From assembly GCF_011806525.1 (NCBI RefSeq), contig NZ_JAAVKI010000004.1, positions 124,001-188,000 of the forward strand: a stretch of DNA of 64,000 nt, in the 5' to 3' direction. The DNA comes from Thalassospira sp. HF15. GTDB lineage: Bacteria; Pseudomonadota; Alphaproteobacteria; Rhodospirillales; Thalassospiraceae. Shown here piece after piece: positions 26,177 to 35,290 of the stretch. Position 1 is the first letter of the stretch; every line of letters starts with the position of its first letter. Under the pieces are notes generated by a model. The model did not search any database. It was given only the letters and a program-made list of their open reading frames with translations, and was not told the DNA's origin. The position numbers and the translations under genes were made by a program.

Positions 26177-27169
26177 ATGCGTCCTATCAGCAAAAGCATT
26201 CTTGCTGCTGGCGTTGCTGCCGCAGCACTTCTGGGTACCAACTTTGCCGCTTCCGCACAGGAAGTGATCAAGTTCGCGCACGTCGTTGCGCCGAACACCC
26301 CGAAGGGTCAGGGTGCGGAATTCTTCAAGAAACGCGCAGAAGAGATTCTTGGCGACAAGGTCAAAATCGAAGTCTATCCGAACTCGCAGCTGTTTGATGA
26401 CAGCAAGGTTCTGGCCGCCATCCTGCGCGGTGACGTGCAGTTCGGCGCACCGTCGCTGGCAAAATTCGGCAAATGGACCAAAAAACTTCAGGTCTATGAT
26501 CTTCCGTTCCTGTTCAAGGATATGGACGCCGTTTCCTGCTTCCAGAACGGTGAAAAAGGTCAGGAACTTCTGGGTTCCATGTCATCCAAGGGCCTGACCG
26601 GTGTCGGTTACTGGCACAATGGCCTGAAACAGCTTTCCGCCAACAAGCCGCTGCGCATGCCGACCGATGCCGAAGGCCTGAAATTCCGTATTCAGTCATC
26701 TGACGTGATCGCTGCACAGTTCGAAGCTGTCGATGCCGTCCCGCAGAAAATGGCGTTCTCGGAAACCTATTCGGCCCTTCAGACCGGCGTTGTTGATGGT
26801 CAGGAAAACACCTGGTCGAATATCTATTCCAAGAAGTTCTTCGAAGTTCAGGATTACATCAGCGAGTCCAACCATGGCCTGCTCGATTATATGGTCGTAA
26901 CCTCGACCAAATGGTGGGAAGGTCTGGATCCGGAAATCCGCGAAGGTCTGGCACAGGCGATGACCGAAGCATCCGAATATGCCAACAACCTGTCGGCCGA
27001 TCTGACCGCAGAACAGCGTCAGGCAGTTATCGATTCCGGTGAAACCGAAGTTCTGCAACTGACCGATGCCGAGTTTGCCGCTTGGCGTGACGCCGTCAAA
27101 CCGGTCTGGAATGAGTTCGCAGACGATATCGGTCAGGACATCATCGACGCGGCTGCTGCGTGTAACTGA
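26177..27169 (+). CDS. dctP: TRAP transporter dicarboxylate-binding protein DctP
   Basis: A 330-aa periplasmic solute-binding protein of the TRAP C4-dicarboxylate system (succinate, fumarate, malate). A signal peptide is clear (MRPISKSILAAGVAAAALLG to SAQ, cleavage near residue 28). Seen: IKFAHVVAPNTPKGQGAEFF, VEVYPNSQ-like VYPNSQLFDD, YDLPFLFKD, the substrate-binding Arg region GLKFRIQSSDVIAAQFEA and VVDGQENTWSNIYSKKFFEVQ. AAGGGAGACG precedes the ATG. It is the first gene of dctPQM behind the sigma-54 promoter. Confidence 0.95.
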   Translation: MRPISKSILAAGVAAAALLGTNFAASAQEVIKFAHVVAPNTPKGQGAEFFKKRAEEILGDKVKIEVYPNSQLFDDSKVLAAILRGDVQFGAPSLAKFGKWTKKLQVYDLPFLFKDMDAVSCFQNGEKGQELLGSMSSKGLTGVGYWHNGLKQLSANKPLRMPTDAEGLKFRIQSSDVIAAQFEAVDAVPQKMAFSETYSALQTGVVDGQENTWSNIYSKKFFEVQDYISESNHGLLDYMVVTSTKWWEGLDPEIREGLAQAMTEASEYANNLSADLTAEQRQAVIDSGETEVLQLTDAEFAAWRDAVKPVWNEFADDIGQDIIDAAAACN

Positions 27170-27216
27170 TCACGCACTGTTTGAAATCCAACATTATCGG
27201 AAAAGGACCGTTTACG

Positions 27217-27786
27217 ATGATCTCAACGGTCGTTAACCGGCTGGAGGAGGGCATTATTGCCCTCCTGCTCGCCGCCATGACGTCGCTTACCTTTGTAAAC
27301 GTCGTGATGCGTTATGTGTTTAATTCCGGCCTGACCTGGGCGCTGGAAATCACCGAATTCCTGTTTGCCTGGCTGATCCTGTTTGGCATGTCCTATGGGG
27401 TCAAGGTCGGCTCCCATATCGGTGTCGATGCCCTTGTCCGCCTGTTCCCCAACAGCGTCCAGCGCGTGATCGGCCTGATCGTGGTCGCAGCAGGCATCCT
27501 GTATTCAAGCTGGCTGATCATTGGCGGCTGGGAGCTTGTCAGCTTCAACCACATGCTTGAAATGGAAGCCGAAGACAGCCCGGTCATGCTGTGGTTCGTC
27601 TATCTGATCATGCCGGTCGGCGCAGCCTTGCTGGCTTTCCGCTTGGCACAGGTTGGCTGGCGTATCATCACCGGCAAACAGGTCGGCTTTAATCTGGCAG
27701 ACGAAGCACGCGAAGCCATTGACCAACTTGGCGCAAGCATCGCAGATGACGACAAGTCCGCCACTGCTTCGACGCCGAAATCGTAA
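27217..27786 (+). CDS. dctQ: TRAP transporter small permease DctQ
   Basis: A 189-aa membrane protein with four hydrophobic helices (about 10-35, 48-68, 85-110 and 128-150), including VNVVMRYVFNSGLTWALEITEFLFAW (as family core). The ATG at 27217 has AAAGGA at normal spacing; an upstream in-frame TTG at 27181 lacks one. The C-terminal 35 residues form a polar, acidic cytoplasmic tail longer than the usual DctQ end. It lies between dctP and dctM and forms the membrane complex with DctM. Confidence 0.92.
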   Translation: MISTVVNRLEEGIIALLLAAMTSLTFVNVVMRYVFNSGLTWALEITEFLFAWLILFGMSYGVKVGSHIGVDALVRLFPNSVQRVIGLIVVAAGILYSSWLIIGGWELVSFNHMLEMEAEDSPVMLWFVYLIMPVGAALLAFRLAQVGWRIITGKQVGFNLADEAREAIDQLGASIADDDKSATASTPKS

Positions 27787-27808
27787 GCCGAACGGGGGAA
27801 ACATTTAA

Positions 27809-29218
27809 ATGACGATTGCATTCCTGTTTATCCTGCTGTTTGGCCTGATGGCGATGGGCGCACCGATTGCCATTTCGCTGGGCGTTGCGTCGCTCTCAAC
27901 CATCTTGATGTTTGGCGATGACAGCCTTGCCACGCTGGCCGAGAAACTTTTTGGCGGCATGGAACACTACACCCTACTTGCCATTCCCTACTTTATTCTG
28001 GCATCGGCCTTTCTGTCGACCGGTGGGGTGGCCCGCCGCCTGATCCGTTTTGCCATTGATACGGTCGGCTGGTTCCCGGGCGGCCTTGCCATGGCATCGG
28101 TTCTGGCCTGCATGCTGTTTGCGGCTGTTTCCGGATCAAGCCCGGCCACGGTTGTTGCCATTGGCTCCATCGTGATTGCCGGCATGGTGCGCGCTGGCTA
28201 CCCGCAAAGCTTTGCCGCCGGCGTCATCTGTAACGCCGGCACCCTTGGCATCCTGATCCCGCCATCGATTGTGATGGTGGTTTATGCCGCCGCAACCGAA
28301 GTATCGGTGGGCCGTATGTTCCTTGGTGGTGTCATTCCGGGGATCATGGTGGGACTGATTCTGATGACCGCGATCTATATCGTGGCGCGCGTGAAGAAAC
28401 TGCCAAGCCAGCCACGCCCGACCCTTGGCGAATGGGGAAGCGCACTGTTTTCCGCATCGGGTGGTTTGTTGCTGGTGATCCTGATCATGGGCGGTATTTA
28501 TGGCGGCGTGTTCACCCCGACCGAGGCCGCGGCTGTGGCCGCGTTCTATGCCATGTTTGTCGCCGTGCTGTTTTACCGCGACATGGGCCCGATCAAGGAG
28601 CAATCCTGGGTACCGGAAAGCGGCAACACATCAATTGGCAGCCTGATCGCCCACAATGTGCCGAAAATGGGCAAGGCACTTGCCCTGCTGCCGTTTGACA
28701 AGGAAGTTCGTCACGTCCTTCTGGATGCCGGTAAAGTCACGATCATGCTGATGTTCATCATCGCCAATGCGATGCTGTTTGCCCATGTTCTGACATCCGA
28801 ACGTATCCCGCACACCATTGCCGAAACCATCATCGGCTGGGGACTTCCGGCATGGGGCTTCCTGATTGTTGTGAACATCGTTCTGCTGATTGCCGGGAAC
28901 TTCATGGAGCCAAGCGCGATCCTTCTGATCATGGCGCCGATCCTGTTTCCGATTGCCATGCAGCTTGGCATTGATCCGATCCATCTGGGCATCATCATGG
29001 TGGTCAATATGGAAATCGGCATGATCACGCCGCCGGTTGGCTTGAACCTGTTCGTGACATCCGGGATTACGGGCATGCCGTTGCTCAAGGTCGTCAAGGC
29101 AGCCTTCCCGTGGCTTCTGATCCTGCTGGGCTTCCTGATTATCATCACTTATGTCCCGGCGATATCGACCTGGCTTCCGACCACCCTGATGGGGCCGGAA
29201 CGCATCATGACCCACTAA
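27809..29218 (+). CDS. dctM: TRAP transporter large permease DctM
   Basis: A 469-aa integral membrane protein, the Na+-driven transport subunit. Seen: ILASAFLSTGGVARRL, the AAVSGSSPATVVAIGSI hairpin, ICNAGTLGILIPPSI, GGVFTPTEAAAVAAFYA and the C-terminal GMITPPVGLNLFV. It is about 40 residues longer than typical DctM because of a hydrophilic insertion near residues 250-310 (between FYRDM and LLDAGK), as in some long family members. GGGGGAAAC precedes the ATG. A hairpin terminator follows, closing dctPQM. Confidence 0.95.
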   Translation: MTIAFLFILLFGLMAMGAPIAISLGVASLSTILMFGDDSLATLAEKLFGGMEHYTLLAIPYFILASAFLSTGGVARRLIRFAIDTVGWFPGGLAMASVLACMLFAAVSGSSPATVVAIGSIVIAGMVRAGYPQSFAAGVICNAGTLGILIPPSIVMVVYAAATEVSVGRMFLGGVIPGIMVGLILMTAIYIVARVKKLPSQPRPTLGEWGSALFSASGGLLLVILIMGGIYGGVFTPTEAAAVAAFYAMFVAVLFYRDMGPIKEQSWVPESGNTSIGSLIAHNVPKMGKALALLPFDKEVRHVLLDAGKVTIMLMFIIANAMLFAHVLTSERIPHTIAETIIGWGLPAWGFLIVVNIVLLIAGNFMEPSAILLIMAPILFPIAMQLGIDPIHLGIIMVVNMEIGMITPPVGLNLFVTSGITGMPLLKVVKAAFPWLLILLGFLIIITYVPAISTWLPTTLMGPERIMTH

Positions 29219-29250
29219 TGGGCAGCCAGCAAAATACAAGCACCAAGACC

Positions 29251-29280
29251 AAGGGCGGCATTCAAACGGATGCCGCCCTT
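29251..29280 (+). terminator. Terminator of dctPQM
   Basis: AAGGGCGGCAT / ATGCCGCCCTT arms, 11 bp, with an 8-nt loop. The T-rich tail is poor. Confidence 0.75.
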
Positions 29281-29387
29281 GATGTATTTCAGTGCCATAG
29301 CAGGTCACATGCGGTAGTATTAAGCATGTCCACAACAACCAAGAAAAACGCAGACCAACTGCGTCCCTGAAAAGGAGTGGTATCGAT

Positions 29388-29900
29388 ATGTCCAAGATGA
29401 ACTTCAACGACTATGGCCGCTGCATGGCGACCTATAACAGCTGGCAGAATGGCGTGTTGTTTGATTTGTGCGAACAGATCGGCGATGTCGAACGGCGTCA
29501 GGATCGCGGCATGTTTTTCGGATCCATCCACAATACGCTCAACCATATCCTTTATGTCGATCTGCGCATTCTGACCATTTTGCGCACTGGTGAAGCGGGG
29601 CCTTTCGACGCAACCTCGACCGTCGCCGATGACTTTGAAACGCTCAAAGCCATGCGGACGGAAGTTGATGCTGAAATCAGCGAATTTGTCGAAGGCACGG
29701 ATCACAGCTGGCAGGATGAAATCCGCGAACTGCCCTTCCCGGATGGTGTTACACGCAAATTGCCACGCCAGCTATTTCTCGTTCAGCTGTTCAACCATCA
29801 AACCCATCATCGTGCACAGATCACAAGCGAGCTGCACAAGATGGGACTTGATTATGGCAACACCGACGTGCCCTACACGCCTGACCTGCCACTTTATTGA
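29388..29900 (+). CDS. DinB family protein
   Basis: A 170-aa four-helix protein of the DinB/YfiT-like fold, which binds a divalent metal through three His residues. Candidate ligands are His in GSIHNTLNHILYVD and the NHQTHHRAQI pair near the C-terminus. Related proteins act as thiol-dependent S-transferases or hydrolases; this one has no assigned substrate. AAAAGGAG precedes the ATG at good spacing. It stands alone between the dctPQM terminator and a convergent LysR gene. Confidence 0.88.
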   Translation: MSKMNFNDYGRCMATYNSWQNGVLFDLCEQIGDVERRQDRGMFFGSIHNTLNHILYVDLRILTILRTGEAGPFDATSTVADDFETLKAMRTEVDAEISEFVEGTDHSWQDEIRELPFPDGVTRKLPRQLFLVQLFNHQTHHRAQITSELHKMGLDYGNTDVPYTPDLPLY

Positions 29901-29925
29901 AACAGCGAACGTCAAAACCAAGCCT

Positions 29926-29962
29926 TGATCAGGGCCGTTCTGATGTCCCGCTGCCCTGATCA
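29926..29962. terminator. Hairpin between DinB and convergent LysR gene
   Basis: TGATCAGGGC and GCCCTGATCA arms form a perfect 10-bp stem with a 17-nt loop; the right arm covers the LysR stop codon. No T run follows, so terminator function is likely but not certain. Confidence 0.5.
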
Positions 29963-30874
29963 GGCCCCCAATTCCGCCCGCAACCAGGCAACGAGCGCCT
30001 CGGTGGCCGGGTCAGAAACCTGACCGCGCAATCCTCTGAAAACCGATATCCCGGCAGGATGAAACACCTGCTCGGTACAGGGGCGTATCAGCACGCCCTG
30101 ATCCAGCATCTGTTCGACGGTTCTCTGCCAACCCAGTGCGATCCCCTGCCCTGATACGGCAGCCTGCAAAACCAGTGGATAGCTATCAAAGTCCTTCGTT
30201 TTCACATGCCCAATATCCGTCGCCCCGACCTCATCAAGCCAACCATCCCAATCAAGCCAATCCTGCGGCACGACCCGATGCGATAGCAAAACATGATCCG
30301 GCAGGTTTTCAAGCTTCAAGGGCGTCTGATCTGACCCAAGATAAGTCGGGCTGCATACCGGAAAAACAGCATCGGACGCCGTAAAGGCCAGTGGATAGGA
30401 ACCGTGCCTGCGCCCTGTTGTTTGCAGGGCGACATCAAACGGTTGATCGGCATCCACAATCGGCGTGACCGAACTTTTGACCCGAAGTTCGATTTCGGGA
30501 TGTTGATGATGAAAATCCGACAGGCGCGGCATCAGCCAATAAAACGCCTCGCACAGCTGACAAAACAAGACGATCTCGCCAGATGTCCCGGTTTTGCGCA
30601 AAAACGCGGCTTCTTGTGAAATGTCGCCCAACGCCAGACCAACAATTCGCCCGAAACGACGCCCCTCCTCTGTCAAAAAGACGGCCCGGTTGCGCCGTTC
30701 AAACAATACAGCCCCAAGATCCTTTTCCAGAACTCGGATCTGTTTGCTAATCGCTGCCTGTGTAAGCCCAAGCTCCTCCGCGGCCAGCGTAAAGCTCTCA
30801 TGCCGTGCAGCAGCCTCAAACGGCAACAGGGATGTCAGGGGCGGCAAGTTGCGCTGCCATTTTTCCATAACCAA
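29960..30874 (-). CDS. LysR family regulator, GcvA-like
   Basis: A 304-aa LysR protein. The winged helix includes LLPFEAAARHESFTLAAEEL and LTQAAISKQIRVLEKDLG; the effector domain follows from about residue 95. It is divergent from an EamA-family exporter with 64 bp between start codons, the usual arrangement for a regulator and its target. ATG 30868 is an alternative start. Confidence 0.9.
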   Translation of the reverse strand: MVMEKWQRNLPPLTSLLPFEAAARHESFTLAAEELGLTQAAISKQIRVLEKDLGAVLFERRNRAVFLTEEGRRFGRIVGLALGDISQEAAFLRKTGTSGEIVLFCQLCEAFYWLMPRLSDFHHQHPEIELRVKSSVTPIVDADQPFDVALQTTGRRHGSYPLAFTASDAVFPVCSPTYLGSDQTPLKLENLPDHVLLSHRVVPQDWLDWDGWLDEVGATDIGHVKTKDFDSYPLVLQAAVSGQGIALGWQRTVEQMLDQGVLIRPCTEQVFHPAGISVFRGLRGQVSDPATEALVAWLRAELGA

Positions 30875-30938
30875 AACTCATGAAAAATAGATCAGAAGTC
30901 GTTTCAGATTGCCCGCAAATAAAGATAGACACAACCCT

Positions 30939-31901
30939 ATGAACTCGAACACTGGCAAATTCACTGAAATCCCCCTGCCCCGGAACAGTACATTCCTTGG
31001 GGTTATCTTAATCACGTCTGCAGTGTGTCTTCTTTCGCTGTCCGACGCCCTTGTCAAACTGCATAACGACCGCTTCAGCCTTGCCCAACTGATTTTTCTG
31101 CGCTCCGCACTGGCTTGCATCTTTTTGTTCGTGATCTGGTGGTTCAGAACACCGGGCGCCAGATCACGCTTGCGCCCCACACGTTGGGTGATCGTGCGCA
31201 GCTTGCTTCTGTGTGCGATGTGGTTTCTTTATTATTGCGGCCTTCCGGACATGTCATTCGCGCTTGCCGCCGCTGCTTTATATACCGCTCCGCTTTTTAT
31301 GGCGGTATTTGCCCGCCTGATCCTTGGAACACCAATTGATCTTCCCGACCAGGTTGCCTTGGGGGCTGGTTTGATCGGGGTTGTGATGGCTGTCCAACCC
31401 AATCCCGAAAACGTATCGCCCGCCCTGCTGCTGCCTTTTGGCGCGGCCGCCTGCTATGCGATGTCGGCGGTTCTGACACGGGCTCATTGCCGCAACGAGA
31501 CGTCTTTGGGCATGGCGATCAATCTAAATCTTTGCCTGACCGCTGGCAGCGGTATCGCGTTAGTGGTTATTGCAGGCATCAGTCCAGAAATAACCAGCAC
31601 AACACCATCGTTCCTTATGGACGGCTGGCGCACGCTTTCCCTGACAGACTTCGGGATTATTTGCCTGCTTGCCGTCTTCATGACCTATATCGCCGTTTCC
31701 GTTGCACATGCCTACAAGACGTCTACCTCGGTCACAGTTGGCTTGTTTGACAATGCCTATCTTGTTTTCGCCGTCATTTGGAGCATCATGCTGTTCGGTG
31801 ACATCCCCAATCCGATGAGTCTGGCAGGAATCACATTGCTCGCAGGGGCGGCAGTCATGTCCGCGCTCCCACGCCGCAATATCCGCCTCAAGACATCATA
31901 G
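30939..31901 (+). CDS. EamA family (DMT) transporter
   Basis: A 320-aa inner-membrane protein with about ten helices in two EamA repeats (first about 15-140, second about 155-300), for example LGVILITSAVCLLSLSDALV and FLYYCGLPDMSFALAAAALY. It is probably a metabolite exporter; the substrate is unknown. ATG 30939 is preferred; a TTG at 30909 would extend it by ten residues, and neither has a strong ribosome-binding site. The divergent LysR gene is the likely regulator. Confidence 0.88.
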   Translation: MNSNTGKFTEIPLPRNSTFLGVILITSAVCLLSLSDALVKLHNDRFSLAQLIFLRSALACIFLFVIWWFRTPGARSRLRPTRWVIVRSLLLCAMWFLYYCGLPDMSFALAAAALYTAPLFMAVFARLILGTPIDLPDQVALGAGLIGVVMAVQPNPENVSPALLLPFGAAACYAMSAVLTRAHCRNETSLGMAINLNLCLTAGSGIALVVIAGISPEITSTTPSFLMDGWRTLSLTDFGIICLLAVFMTYIAVSVAHAYKTSTSVTVGLFDNAYLVFAVIWSIMLFGDIPNPMSLAGITLLAGAAVMSALPRRNIRLKTS

Positions 31902-31929
31902 GTCCCGTTATAACCCGGCAGATGGGTGC

Positions 31930-32715
31930 TTACTTTCCGGTAAAGACCGGTTTGCGCTTTTCAAGGAACGCGGTGTAGCCTTCCTTGAAATCGGCACTTT
32001 CAAAGGCGCGGTAGCCTTCATCAAACGCATGCGCATCAACTGCCCCGCCCTGACGCAGGCGGTTCAACATGCTTTTATGTGCACGCTGGGTCAGCGGTGC
32101 ACCACCGGCAATGCGCTTGCCGGTCTTGGCAACTTCTTCGTCAAACGTCTCAAGCGCGACATGGCGCGCGATAAAGCCAATCTCACGGGCGCGCGCAACA
32201 TCAAAGACCTGACCTTCAAGCAGGATTTCAAATAATGCGGCCTCACCCAGCAGATCCAGCATGATTTCCAGTTCCGGATAACCCAGCGTCGCGCCCAATT
32301 TCATCGGCGGCACGGCGAACTTTGCGTTATCCGCAGCAATGCGCATATCGCAAGACGCGGCCAGCACGAATGATGCGCCCATACACGGCCCGTCAATTGC
32401 GGCGATCACCGGATGGGTACAATTCTGTATGGTTTGAAGTGCCTCGGCATGCAGCATGCCGTAGTCACGTGCCTTCTCGAACCCGGACCGTTCACGAACG
32501 AACTCATGGATGTCGGCCCCGGCCCCGAACCCGGCCCCTTCACCACCACGGATGATCACGCACCGCAGATCAAGATCATCGGACAATTCCTGAACGATCT
32601 TGGCAAGCTCCCCCCACATCGGTTTGGTCAGGGCATTCTTGCGTTCCGGCTGACAGATCGCGATGGTGGCAACACGATCCTCGATGGTGACATTCAATCC
32701 GGTCTGGTCGGTCAT
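31930..32715 (-). CDS. Enoyl-CoA hydratase/isomerase family protein
   Basis: A 261-aa crotonase-fold protein. Seen: ERKNALTKPMWGEL, the oxyanion-hole parts CVIIRGGEGAGFGAGADIHEF and AAIDGPCMGASFVLAASCDMRIA, and FAVPPMKLGATLGYPE, where hydratases usually have the catalytic Glu; here the region reads PPMKLGATLG, so the exact reaction is unclear. ATG 32715 has GAGGAAATG upstream; the frame from 32808 lies in spacer sequence. It stands alone, convergent with the EamA gene. Confidence 0.88.
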   Translation of the reverse strand: MTDQTGLNVTIEDRVATIAICQPERKNALTKPMWGELAKIVQELSDDLDLRCVIIRGGEGAGFGAGADIHEFVRERSGFEKARDYGMLHAEALQTIQNCTHPVIAAIDGPCMGASFVLAASCDMRIAADNAKFAVPPMKLGATLGYPELEIMLDLLGEAALFEILLEGQVFDVARAREIGFIARHVALETFDEEVAKTGKRIAGGAPLTQRAHKSMLNRLRQGGAVDAHAFDEGYRAFESADFKEGYTAFLEKRKPVFTGK

Positions 32716-32879
32716 GGCATTTCCTCTGAGGCTTGTGGGGCTTGCTGGCTGGATACGGCTTAAATCGGTATAACTATACCGAATAAACCCAAAATCCTGC
32801 TTTGCCAACTAAAGACAAACGTTTCCAACAACAATGTCTGCATGTTTACCGCTTGCAAAGGTCGGTTGTCTTATAGCCC

Positions 32880-34613
32880 CTATTGCCGTGGGTGCCCTGC
32901 CTTGGCAAGTTTCTCGTCCAGCCATTTGACAGCATGTGTAACATCGGCCTCGTAGTGAATTACAGGCGGCTTCATGCCGTGGACAAACAGATCCCGGCGA
33001 ATATCGTGTTTCGTGCCACTAAAGACAATCAGGCCGCCACGGCTGCGAACTTTGTGAACCAAGCTTGCCAGCGTATTGGCCGCCGTAGAATCAAGAAAAG
33101 GTACCGACGAGAAATCAACAACCAGCGCACGGCGCGTATCGCCGATGCGATCCAACACCGATCCGAAGGCCGCTGTCGCACCAAAGAAAAATACGCCGGA
33201 AATTCTAAAGACAACAATATCGGGGTCAGCGCCCGAAACGTTGTCCTCGGACATCAACACAACCTGATTATCTGCCCGGTCTTCGGCAACAAACGGTGTC
33301 GCACTTTCGATATCTGCCATGCGCGACATACGACGGATGAACAAAACCGATCCCAAGGCAAAACCGACAACGATGGCCTCAAGAAGATCACGAAATACGG
33401 TTAACAGCAGCGTTGTTAAAAGTACCGCCGCATCCCCACGAGAAGATCTCAGCAAGGTAATGATGGCGTGCTTCTCGATCATGTTCCAGGCAACGGTGGC
33501 CAAAACGCCGGCAAGACAAGCAAGGGGAATAAACGCAGCCAAAGGAGCCGCAATCAGAATGAACAGTAACAGGAAGATGCCGTGAAGAATTCCTGCGGTC
33601 GGTCCGTGTGCCTTCGAACGAACATTGGTTGCCGTACGTGCGATTGTGCCGGTAACACAAATTCCACCAAACAGGCCCGATGCAACGTTTGCAACGCCCT
33701 GAGCTACAAGCTCGCAATTTGACCGGTGCCTGCGTCCGGTCATGCCATCTGCCACCACGGCCGACAACAGCGATTCAATTGCCCCCAAAAGTGCAAAGGC
33801 AATGGCATTCGGCAAAACAGCCTGTGCTTTCGCGAAATCTACATCCGGCAAGGATGGCATCGGCAAACTGCCTGGAATACCGCCATAAACGCTGCCGATT
33901 GTTGAGACAGGAAGATCGAACACGGCCGTGACCAATGCTGCGCAAACAACTGCAATCAGCATTCCCGGCCAATGTGGACGGACATATTTGAGCCCGAAAA
34001 TCACAAGAATAGTGGAACCGGACAGCATGACGGTCGGAAGATCCACACCCGGCAATGCAGCCCAGATAACCGGCAGTTTTTCCAGAAACGGTCCCGGTTC
34101 CGGGCCAGAAAGATTCAGCCCCAGCAGATCCTTGATCTGACTTGCAAAAATGATGAATGCAATGCCAGCCGTAAAGCCAACCGTCACCGGATAGGGAATA
34201 AACTTGATATACGTGCCAAGCCGGAAGAAACCGATCAAGAGCAGAAAAACACCTGCCATGATCGTTGCCAGCAACAGGCCATCCATGCCGTGCGCCTGAA
34301 CGGTCGCTGCGACCAGAACAATAAAGGCGCCTGCTGGACCACCAATCTGAAACCTGCTCCCCCCCAAAAGCGAGACCAGTATTCCGCCAATAATCGCAGT
34401 GTAAATGCCTTGCGCCGGTGTCGCACCGGACGCAATTGCAATCGCCATCGACAACGGCAAGGCCACGATTGCAACTGTCAGCCCGGCAATCGCATCGGCG
34501 CGCAGTTGGGCAAGACCGTAACCTTCTCGCAGAACAGTGATCAGTTTCGGTGTAAACAGTTCAATAAAGTCCGGTTTGGGATACCGACTTTTCTCTGGGT
34601 TTTCAGTCTTCAT
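32880..34613 (-). CDS. SulP family anion transporter with STAS domain
   Basis: A 577-aa SLC26/SulP permease. The membrane part (about 40-425) has the family hallmarks GLTVAIVALPLSMAIAIASG, GGSRFQIGGPAGAFIVLVAA and VANVASGLFGGICVTGTIART; the C-terminal STAS domain (about 455-560) shows VFRISGVFFFGATAAFG and VVDFSSVPFLDSTAANTL. Substrates in the family include sulfate, bicarbonate and dicarboxylates. ATG 34613 is chosen over 34646. It lies 131 bp after the XRE regulator gene on the same strand, suggesting a regulator-transporter pair. Confidence 0.93.
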   Translation of the reverse strand: MKTENPEKSRYPKPDFIELFTPKLITVLREGYGLAQLRADAIAGLTVAIVALPLSMAIAIASGATPAQGIYTAIIGGILVSLLGGSRFQIGGPAGAFIVLVAATVQAHGMDGLLLATIMAGVFLLLIGFFRLGTYIKFIPYPVTVGFTAGIAFIIFASQIKDLLGLNLSGPEPGPFLEKLPVIWAALPGVDLPTVMLSGSTILVIFGLKYVRPHWPGMLIAVVCAALVTAVFDLPVSTIGSVYGGIPGSLPMPSLPDVDFAKAQAVLPNAIAFALLGAIESLLSAVVADGMTGRRHRSNCELVAQGVANVASGLFGGICVTGTIARTATNVRSKAHGPTAGILHGIFLLLFILIAAPLAAFIPLACLAGVLATVAWNMIEKHAIITLLRSSRGDAAVLLTTLLLTVFRDLLEAIVVGFALGSVLFIRRMSRMADIESATPFVAEDRADNQVVLMSEDNVSGADPDIVVFRISGVFFFGATAAFGSVLDRIGDTRRALVVDFSSVPFLDSTAANTLASLVHKVRSRGGLIVFSGTKHDIRRDLFVHGMKPPVIHYEADVTHAVKWLDEKLAKAGHPRQ

Positions 34614-34744
34614 TTCGCTCGGCACCCTTGTTGGGTGATTACACACATCAGGTTTCCCGGCATGGCCGGTGCAACAGAGGCTCTTCCGAATAAGCCGTCA
34701 CTATATCCGGCAACCTGCATGGATCGGCATTCTGTGAGCACACA

Positions 34745-35017
34745 CTAACCGTCGCTTGATTTTCGGGTTTCAGTTTCCTTCAGCCGAACACCCCGACCGG
34801 TTCCCATACTCTGAACCTGTTCGCCGATGAGTTCGATACCAGCGCGGTCAAGCGCCTCAACTACTTTTGAAAGGGTATCTACGACTCCTCGTACATTCCC
34901 CTGGCTAGCTTCCATGCGCTGAATGGTCGGAACCGAAACATCTGACATTTCTGACAGCGTCTTCTGGTCAATTCCCAAAAGGGCACGCGCGGCCCGCATC
35001 TGTGCAGCTGTAATCAT
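34745..35017 (-). CDS. XRE family helix-turn-helix protein
   Basis: A 90-aa DNA-binding protein. Nearly the whole N-terminal 65 residues form the HTH (MITAAQMRAARALLGIDQ, then LSEMSDVSVPTIQRMEAS recognition helix and VVDTLSKVVEALDRAGIEL). ATG 35017 is favoured with AAGGGTG upstream, over an overlapping TTG at 35020. It precedes the SulP gene on the same strand, and a perfect 12-bp inverted repeat stands 75-103 bp upstream, a likely operator for itself. Confidence 0.85.
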   Translation of the reverse strand: MITAAQMRAARALLGIDQKTLSEMSDVSVPTIQRMEASQGNVRGVVDTLSKVVEALDRAGIELIGEQVQSMGTGRGVRLKETETRKSSDG

Positions 35018-35091
35018 CAACTCACCCTTTCAACAGGCAGATTATGAACCATGCATCAAGTCCTGTGTATAACAAAGCAATCTAAAAACTT

Positions 35092-35120
35092 CAATTTTGA
35101 TATCTGAAATATCAAAATTG
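35092..35120. promoter_or_regulatory. Perfect 12-bp inverted repeat upstream of the XRE gene
   Basis: CAATTTTGATAT and ATATCAAAATTG arms flank the spacer CTGAA, 29 bp in all. It lies between the divergent XRE gene (start 35017) and pyrE (start 35291), nearer the XRE gene. The symmetry suits a dimeric repressor site. No other gene-like sequence is present in 35018-35290. Confidence 0.6.
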
Positions 35121-35290
35121 GCACTAATGACATCAACAAGATGGCAACAGAATCCCAGCTGCCCCCACTTGTGACGGAAACTGAAATCGTCAAAGACCCT
35201 GACCAAATGGTCAGCGGCTTTTCTTTGCGCTTTTGAGCCAAAAGCGCTAAGAGGTGCGCAAATATTCGATCCGGAGAAGGTACAGCTGCC

